Below the pieces are notes generated by a model, which had not been told where the DNA came from, made no database searches, and saw nothing but the letters and a program-made list of their open reading frames with translations. Made by a program: the position numbers and the translations under genes. A stretch of 64,000 nucleotides of DNA from Tepidisphaera sp. (GTDB lineage: Bacteria > Planctomycetota > Phycisphaerae > Phycisphaerales > UBA1924): NCBI GenBank assembly GCA_016124375.1, contig WGNV01000007.1:1-64000 (forward strand), given 5' to 3'. Positions 58,657-64,000 of this stretch are shown here, one piece after another (positions within the stretch are counted from its first letter, which is position 1; the number at the start of each line of letters is the position of its first letter).

Positions 58657-59661
58657 TTAAGACGTGAGGAACTCCAGCAGATCAGCGTTGATGCGGTTTT
58701 TCTCGACAGCGGGAAGCCCGTGCGGGCCGCCCTTGTACACCTTGAGCCTGGCGCCCTTCACGAGTTTCGAAGAGAGCATTGCCGAGGCCGCGATGGGCAC
58801 GATCTGGTCATCGTCGCCATGAATGATGAGCGTCGGAACGGTGATCGTTCTGAGGTCCTCGGTGAGGTCGGTCTCGGAGAAAACCTTGATGCAGTCAAAC
58901 GCGTTCTTGTGGCCGGACATCATCGACTGCAACCAGAACGAATCACGCAAGCCCTGGGAGACGTTGCTGCCGGGTCGATTCGCGCCGTAGAAGGGCGCGG
59001 AGAGGTCGCGATAATACTGCGAGCGGTCGGCAAGAGAGCTTGCGCGGATGCTGTCGAACACGTCGCGGGGCTGACCGGCCGGGTTGGATTCGGTCCTGAG
59101 CATGAGCGGCGGTATGGCGCTGATGAGCACGGCCTTGGCGACTCGCGCGGCACCATGGCGGCCGAGATAGCGAACCACCTCGCCGCCGCCGGTCGAATGC
59201 CCCACGTGCACGACGTCTCTGAGGTCAAGAGTCGTCACGAGTTCGGCGAGATCATCGGCGTAGGTGTCCATGTCGTTGCCGTTCCACGGCTGGCTGGAGC
59301 GACCATGGCCCCGGCGGTCATGCGCGACGCAGCGGAAGCCGCGCGCCGCGAGGAAGAGCATCTGGTCTTCCCAGGCGTCGGATGTCAGCGGCCAGCCGTG
59401 GCTGAAGACCACGGGCTGTCCTTTTCCCCAGTCTTTGAAATAGAGGCGAGTGCCGTCTTTGACCGTGATGGTGTTCATGGTGCTTTCTCCGTTCAGGGTT
59501 GTGGCGGGAGCGATGGGGGCGTTCGACGGGGCCGCGCCGAACGCGATGGACGATGCAAATGGGCCGGAGGGCGCGAGTGCCCCGGTGGCCGCCAGGGCGG
59601 CGGAGGCACGCAGCACATCCCGGCGAGACATGGCATTTGACGTGCGGTCGGGAGTGTTCAT
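58657..59661 (-). CDS. Tat-exported alpha/beta hydrolase (non-heme chloroperoxidase-like)
   Basis: A 334-aa protein: twin-arginine signal [19 protein letters not shown]; alpha/beta hydrolase of the chloroperoxidase/arylesterase type with [14 protein letters not shown] (oxyanion), [28 protein letters not shown] (Ser nucleophile GHSTGG), [11 protein letters not shown] (acid) and [12 protein letters not shown] (His). Family members can have esterase or perhydrolase activity. ATG at 59661 follows GAGAGGA. Confidence 0.85.
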   Translation of the reverse strand: MNTPDRTSNAMSRRDVLRASAALAATGALAPSGPFASSIAFGAAPSNAPIAPATTLNGESTMNTITVKDGTRLYFKDWGKGQPVVFSHGWPLTSDAWEDQMLFLAARGFRCVAHDRRGHGRSSQPWNGNDMDTYADDLAELVTTLDLRDVVHVGHSTGGGEVVRYLGRHGAARVAKAVLISAIPPLMLRTESNPAGQPRDVFDSIRASSLADRSQYYRDLSAPFYGANRPGSNVSQGLRDSFWLQSMMSGHKNAFDCIKVFSETDLTEDLRTITVPTLIIHGDDDQIVPIAASAMLSSKLVKGARLKVYKGGPHGLPAVEKNRINADLLEFLTS

Positions 59662-59923
59662 TGGGGTCCTCTCACGTGAGCGGCGGGAACGCCGCTGGCG
59701 GTAGGTTCGGGGTCTTCGCAGACGTCTCCTCCGCCACTCCTTAGGCGTGGGGCACCGACAGGGCGGCCGAATCGCGAAGTGGGCGGGGCCTCCAACAGAC
59801 CTGCAAGAGTGCACGCGCCCGATGTCGATCGCCGACACGTCAGTCTCAGCGCATCTAGGGCTAGTTGCGGCGCGCGAGCTGGCGGGCCAGCCGGGCCACG
59901 AGGGCGAAATACGCGATCGCCGG

Positions 59924-62716
59924 CTACCTGCTGGCCCAGGCCGCGTGCTGCAGATCGCGCACTTGCGACCAAAGCGCGAGGCACTTGGCTTGCTCGTCCT
60001 GTGGCAGCGCGGCGATTGCTTCCGGATCGCGAATGCCGGCCAATACCGGGCTCGACAGCAGAAGCGTGAGACGATCTCGAAGCTGACGGGGGGCAGTGTC
60101 GTTCATCAATGTTGGCCGCATGACGTCGATGTCTGCCTGCAGCCACGCTCGGGCCTGCTCGCGCCACTTGGCTTGCTCGGCGGGGCCCGGGGCGTGAGCG
60201 CCCGCCCCGACGCCAGCGAGCGCCGCGGCACACGCGGCCTCGTACCGCAGCCCTCGCATGATGTCTTCCGCCAGGGCAGGGTCGGCGGCGAACGAATCGG
60301 CGTAGAGGTGGGCTGCCTCCGCGAATCGACCCTTGTAGCGACTCAGCGATGCAAAGCGGACTCGCTCAGACGGGTCGCTGATCACCTCGGCGCCTTGAAG
60401 GACCGCGTCCAGCCGCGGCTCCAAGGCGAGCATAGCGTCGCATCGCTCGACGCCGAGCAACGCCGCACGCTTGTGCGGATCGAGCGTGAGCGCCTCTCGG
60501 AACTGTGATTTCGCCTCTTCGAATCGCCCAGATTCCTCGAGCGCGGCACCGAAGTTCACGCGGATGTTCGCGTCAGACGGGTTCAGAACGCTGGCCTGAC
60601 GCAGCTCGCTTATGGCCTCATCGGTGCGTCCGTTGAGAAGCAGCAGGAAGCCAAGGTTCGCGTGGGCGAAGGCCATGTTTGGCTCGCGCTGCAAGGCCGC
60701 TCGAAGCTGGGATTCTGATTCGGCCACTTCTCCCAGCATCCCGAGCGTCAGGCCGATATTGGCATAGCCCTCGGCGACATCGGGGCGAGAGGCAACCATG
60801 GCGCGGAAGTAGCCGAGGGCCTGTTCGGGGTTGTGTTGCCGCAGTGATTGTCCAAGCGCGAAGTTGGCCCAGAAGTCCGCGGGATGCGCCGCCTGGATGC
60901 GCTTGAGAAACGCGGCACTGTCGCCGCCCAGTGCACCCAGCCGTTCGCCCAGTGCCAAGGGCAGCGCGAGCAACTGCTCCCCGGGGGGCATCGCGTCCGC
61001 AATTGCCGCAAGCCGGGCGGCGTCGTACCACGCGTCGGGATCTCGCGCCTTGTCTCTCCAGCCCGCGGGGTCCGGGTCAGCGAGACGTGCGATTGTCATA
61101 AGCCAGCGGCGGCGATCGTAATCGTGCTCCCCGGTGATGCTCTGGGACCAATCATCGAGCGCTTCGATGAGAACGGGATGGATGCGGGACGCGCGCACGC
61201 GGGTCGCGACCCGTGCTGCGTCTTCGCCGGCTGCCAGAATGAGTCCCGCGTCCCGGAACGCGGCGTCGTACTCATGGTCGGCCACCACGGCGCTCGCAAC
61301 ACGGTCGAGCCCTGAGGCGCCGATGATCAGTTGCTTTCGGCGAATCGCATCGAGTTTGCTGACAAGATTCAGGTCGTCTGCCGCAGCCTGAAGAAGTCTT
61401 CGAAGCGAGGCGCGGCCGCCCCCTCCGAGTCGGACCTTCGCCCGCTCGAGAACGATTCCCGCATCGGTCCAGCGGGATGATGCTTCAAGGCGGTTGATCT
61501 CAATCAAATCGGCCTGCACCGCTCGCGAAGTCTCGGCGGTGCGGGCGAGCGCCCATGCGCCGGCGCCGAGCACACCCAGAACAAGCAGGGCGGATGTCGC
61601 CAGCGCCAGCGCGTGGGCGGGCTTGCGGTGCGCCCATTTGCTAGCCCGCTCCAGGGAGCTGGCCCGCCTTGCGGTGATGGTCTCCCCCCGCAGGTAGCGC
61701 TGGAGGTCGGCGCCCAAGCTGGCCGCGGTGAGGTATCGGCGTTCAGGGTCCTTATTCAGGCACTTCAGGCAGATAGTCTCGAGATCCCGAGGAATCTTCG
61801 AGTTCAGATGCGACGGCCGCGCGGGCTCTTCGGAAAGAAGCTGCCGCTGCGTCTCGGTGGGCGTGTCGGCGCGAAAGGGCGGACGGCCGGTGAGCATCTC
61901 GTACAGCACTGCGCCCAGTGAATAGATGTCAGTAGCGGGTCCGACCGCGCCCTCTCTTCCCGCGGCCTGCTCGGGGGACATGTAACTGGGAGTCCCAAGG
62001 CGCGTTCCCGCGAGCGTCAGGTCGGCCGCGTCGTTGTATCGACGGGCCAGACCAAAGTCCGTGATCTTCGGCGTTCCCTCCGACGTGAGAAGCACGTTTG
62101 CCGGCTTGAGATCGCGGTGCACGATGCCGCCGTCGTGTGCGATCTGAACTGCCGCGGCGAGAGTGGCCACCAGCATCGCGGCATGTCGTGGCGGCTGCGG
62201 GACGCCGGCAAGCGCCTGCGCCAGACTGCCGCCCTCCACGTATTCCATCGTGAAATAGGGTCGCCCGTCGATCTCGCCGACATCATGCACCTGAATGATG
62301 TGCGGGTGGCGCAATCCGGCAAGCGCCTGGGCTTCGCGTGTGAAGCGCGTCAACTCCGCCGGAGCCGCAAACGAACCCGAAAGCAGCATCTTGATCGCGA
62401 CGATTCGATCGAGTTTCAGGTGGCGTGCTTTGTAGACCACGCCCATGCCGCCATGACCAAGCACACCCAGCACCGCATAGCCCTTGATGTTCGGCAGGGT
62501 GATGCTCATGGCGCGGGGCGAGGCCCCCAGGCCGGTCGCGCTCGTTGGATGCGACGGAAACACCTGCGCGATCGCGGCTTCAACCGCTCGCACTCGCTCA
62601 AGGTGCACCCGCACCTCAGCCAGCAACTCCGGGCAGGTGCGGCACACCTCTTCCGGCGTCCGCTCCGACGCCACGATCTCTTCTAGGAGCGGCATCACCC
62701 GGGGGTCACTTGCCAT
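59924..62716 (-). CDS. Ser/Thr protein kinase with TPR repeats
   Basis: A 930-aa membrane kinase. The N-terminal ~70 residues have Cys-rich helical segment ([12 protein letters not shown]); kinase domain with [31 protein letters not shown] and the [10 protein letters not shown] activation region (about 75-345); one membrane helix ([20 protein letters not shown], about 365-390); and a C-terminal extracytoplasmic region with TPR-like repeats (about 600-800: [39 protein letters not shown]). Planctomycete kinases of this design often pair with ECF sigma factors, as here. Cotranscribed with the sigma gene upstream (60 bp). Confidence 0.88.
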   Translation of the reverse strand: MASDPRVMPLLEEIVASERTPEEVCRTCPELLAEVRVHLERVRAVEAAIAQVFPSHPTSATGLGASPRAMSITLPNIKGYAVLGVLGHGGMGVVYKARHLKLDRIVAIKMLLSGSFAAPAELTRFTREAQALAGLRHPHIIQVHDVGEIDGRPYFTMEYVEGGSLAQALAGVPQPPRHAAMLVATLAAAVQIAHDGGIVHRDLKPANVLLTSEGTPKITDFGLARRYNDAADLTLAGTRLGTPSYMSPEQAAGREGAVGPATDIYSLGAVLYEMLTGRPPFRADTPTETQRQLLSEEPARPSHLNSKIPRDLETICLKCLNKDPERRYLTAASLGADLQRYLRGETITARRASSLERASKWAHRKPAHALALATSALLVLGVLGAGAWALARTAETSRAVQADLIEINRLEASSRWTDAGIVLERAKVRLGGGGRASLRRLLQAAADDLNLVSKLDAIRRKQLIIGASGLDRVASAVVADHEYDAAFRDAGLILAAGEDAARVATRVRASRIHPVLIEALDDWSQSITGEHDYDRRRWLMTIARLADPDPAGWRDKARDPDAWYDAARLAAIADAMPPGEQLLALPLALGERLGALGGDSAAFLKRIQAAHPADFWANFALGQSLRQHNPEQALGYFRAMVASRPDVAEGYANIGLTLGMLGEVAESESQLRAALQREPNMAFAHANLGFLLLLNGRTDEAISELRQASVLNPSDANIRVNFGAALEESGRFEEAKSQFREALTLDPHKRAALLGVERCDAMLALEPRLDAVLQGAEVISDPSERVRFASLSRYKGRFAEAAHLYADSFAADPALAEDIMRGLRYEAACAAALAGVGAGAHAPGPAEQAKWREQARAWLQADIDVMRPTLMNDTAPRQLRDRLTLLLSSPVLAGIRDPEAIAALPQDEQAKCLALWSQVRDLQHAAWASR

Positions 62717-62776
62717 GCGGGCCGCTCGATGTTGGCCGAAAACTGAAATGAGACGAAAGCAACCGAGAAGCAGGCA

Positions 62777-63415
62777 TTACCGTTCCCCGCGTTCTTCGGC
62801 GGCCGGTGCGTCGATCGCCTGTGCACCCAGGTCTGCCAGCCGCTGCGACAGAAGCACCAGAGAGCGGCTCAATCGGCGGTGAATAGTGCGGTCGGTCACG
62901 CCGATGATTCCCGCGGCCTCGACGTACGTCATGCCCTGCACCCGCACCAGTTCAAACACCTCTCGCTCTTCCGCAGGAAGGCTCTCGATTGCGTCGAGCA
63001 TGCGAATCGTGTTGGGGCTGAGCCCCGAGGCGCTCGGCTCGGGCGCTGGAACCAGTTCTTCGCGGATTCCGACGTCGCGGGTGCGGTCATCAAGCGATCG
63101 AGCGAGTCCGTTCAGTTCCCAGCGGATGTGCTGATTGGCGAGCCCAAAGAACTGCCGCACGGTCGGTGGGCGTGTCTCTCGCATGGCCTTCAGAAGGCGC
63201 TCCACGAGTCCCCCGAGCAGTTCCTCGGGCTCGAGGTTCAGGGGTGGGCGGGTCAGCCTGGCATAGTCCCGATACAGCATCGAAGCGCACAGCATTCGAA
63301 GCCGCTCTACTGAGCGGGCGAGCAACTCGCGGACGATCGGCTCGGCCGGCGATTCCCCGGCGAGTCCGTCGAGGTACTGCTGCACAACCGCGGTCGTTCG
63401 GTGCTCGCTTTCCAC
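62777..63415 (-). CDS. ECF-type sigma factor paired with Ser/Thr kinase
   Basis: A 212-aa sigma factor of the planctomycete type that accompanies TPR kinases. Region 2 candidates lie around ELLARSVERLRMLCASMLYRDYARL...FFGLANQHIRWELNGLARSLDD; region 4 is AIESLPAEEREVFELVRVQGMTYVEAAGIIGVTDRTIHRRLSRSLVLLSQRL. I choose GTG at 63415: the homology begins there and TACACT lies 8 nt upstream. The frame is open to an ATG at 63550, but that N-terminal part looks non-coding. Partner of the kinase downstream. Confidence 0.8.
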   Translation of the reverse strand: MESEHRTTAVVQQYLDGLAGESPAEPIVRELLARSVERLRMLCASMLYRDYARLTRPPLNLEPEELLGGLVERLLKAMRETRPPTVRQFFGLANQHIRWELNGLARSLDDRTRDVGIREELVPAPEPSASGLSPNTIRMLDAIESLPAEEREVFELVRVQGMTYVEAAGIIGVTDRTIHRRLSRSLVLLSQRLADLGAQAIDAPAAEERGER

Positions 63416-63423
63416 TCGCGCCG

Positions 63424-63429
63424 AGTGTA
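63424..63429 (-). promoter_or_regulatory. Putative -10 box of leaderless sigma factor gene
   Basis: TACACT on the minus strand, 8 nt before GTG at 63415; supports the GTG start. Confidence 0.4.
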
Positions 63430-63657
63430 CCCGCACGTCGGCAGCGCCGAGCGCACGAAAGCGCAACGCAACGCGGCCCACCCGCACAGAAGGCGAGTAG
63501 TGTGCGAACACACTGCGAAGAATTGGTGATCGCTGAATCGTGCGTGCCATGTTTCACATCTCGATGCGAATTGAGCACCGCGAGGTATCGTATTTCGACC
63601 TCTTGCAAGCATCCGAATCGGGTACAAGTCCGAGTGAGCGGCAGTCACAAAACGGTC

Positions 63658-64000
63658 TTAGCGTGCCCGGGCCGGCGCAAACTCGGGAAGCAAAGTGGGC
63701 GGGGCACCATGCACCATGGTGTAGGCGTACTCAACTCCCGCGCCGTAGGCGCCGCAGTGGCGCCGCACGATGTCCATCACAGCGTCGTACGTTCCCTTGT
63801 GTGCCCAGTCGCGCTGCCATTCGAGCATGACAGACAGGGCGGTGACGGGCTTTGCCCCGGCCTGGATCACGCGCCTCATCGCGTTCTCGTGGGAGAGTTG
63901 ATTGATGTCGCCGCAGCAATCTTCGACGACGTAAATCTCGTAGCCGTCGTGAATCGCCTGGATGGTCGGCAGAGCCACACAGGTCTCCGTCCACAACCCC
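63658..64000 (-). CDS. Isochorismatase-family hydrolase, C-terminal part (cut by window edge)
   Basis: The 113 visible residues are the C-terminal part of an isochorismatase-like cysteine hydrolase: LWTETCVALPTIQAIHDGYEIYVVEDCCGD carries the nucleophile Cys in TETCV, followed by the alpha/beta end (AMRRVIQAGAKPVTALSVMLEWQRDW). The rest lies outside the window, so the start and the other two catalytic residues are not visible. Similar proteins (YcaC-like) act on unknown amides. Confidence 0.8.
   Translation of the reverse strand, partial: GLWTETCVALPTIQAIHDGYEIYVVEDCCGDINQLSHENAMRRVIQAGAKPVTALSVMLEWQRDWAHKGTYDAVMDIVRRHCGAYGAGVEYAYTMVHGAPPTLLPEFAPARAR

Overview
The window is a high-GC bacterial chromosome segment (AT-rich only in a few gaps) that looks like a planctomycete of the class Phycisphaerae. 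The main reasons are: (1) five secreted proteins end in the same Cys-bracketed dockerin-like calcium-loop tail finishing in Gly-Gly-x-Cys-Pro; (2) an ECF sigma factor sits next to a Ser/Thr kinase with TPR repeats; (3) there is a DUF1559-like prepilin protein; (4) the sigma-54 and Ffh proteins and the interspersed palindromic repeats are of planctomycete style. No rRNA, tRNA or CRISPR array was recognised. The taxonomic call is an inference from protein style, not from a marker gene search.

Layout. 0.4-8.3 kb: housekeeping genes (dut, a FlaA1/CapD-like sugar-nucleotide dehydratase, ruvA, a PgpH/YqfF-type HD phosphodiesterase, phoH) plus one low-GC orphan and a small lipoprotein. 8.7-19.1 kb: a secreted-protein zone with a matrixin-type protease, a second dockerin protein, and two long colinear paralogues built of 13 'W-N-G' repeats plus an Ig-like domain and half a dockerin; ffh lies inside this zone. 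19.4-27.1 kb: ECF sigma/anti-sigma pair, prepilin-like protein, secreted cyclophilin, secreted alpha/beta hydrolase, unknown proteins and a secreted 27-residue tandem-repeat protein. 27.5-33.6 kb: transketolase, dnaN, an orphan HlyD-type adaptor and futalosine hydrolase. 33.8-39.9 kb: type IV pilus operon pilM-N-O-P(like)-B, followed by a convergent response regulator. 41.2-50.3 kb: a lamin-tail/calcium-repeat dockerin protein, a GT39-type glycosyltransferase, recR, rpoN and a large secreted propeller protein. 50.3-52.4 kb: an Ada-AlkA fusion overlapping an ogt gene. 52.8-55.4 kb: a tightly overlapped five-gene operon for a cobalt-type, three-subunit nitrile hydratase/thiocyanate hydrolase-like enzyme with its own NiCoT metal importer and a [2Fe-2S] thioredoxin-like protein. 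55.6-59.7 kb: exported hydrolases and small accessory proteins. 59.9-63.4 kb: sigma factor and Ser/Thr kinase. The right edge cuts an isochorismatase-family hydrolase.

Two genome-wide habits stand out. Eight genes lack a Shine-Dalgarno site but have a TANNNT box 5-8 nt before the start codon, which suggests leaderless transcription. Several families of short palindromic repeats (many centred on GGA) lie between genes, and at least two are inside coding sequence, in frame. The split-beta nitrile hydratase-like operon and the twin 13-repeat secreted proteins are the most unusual protein-level finds.
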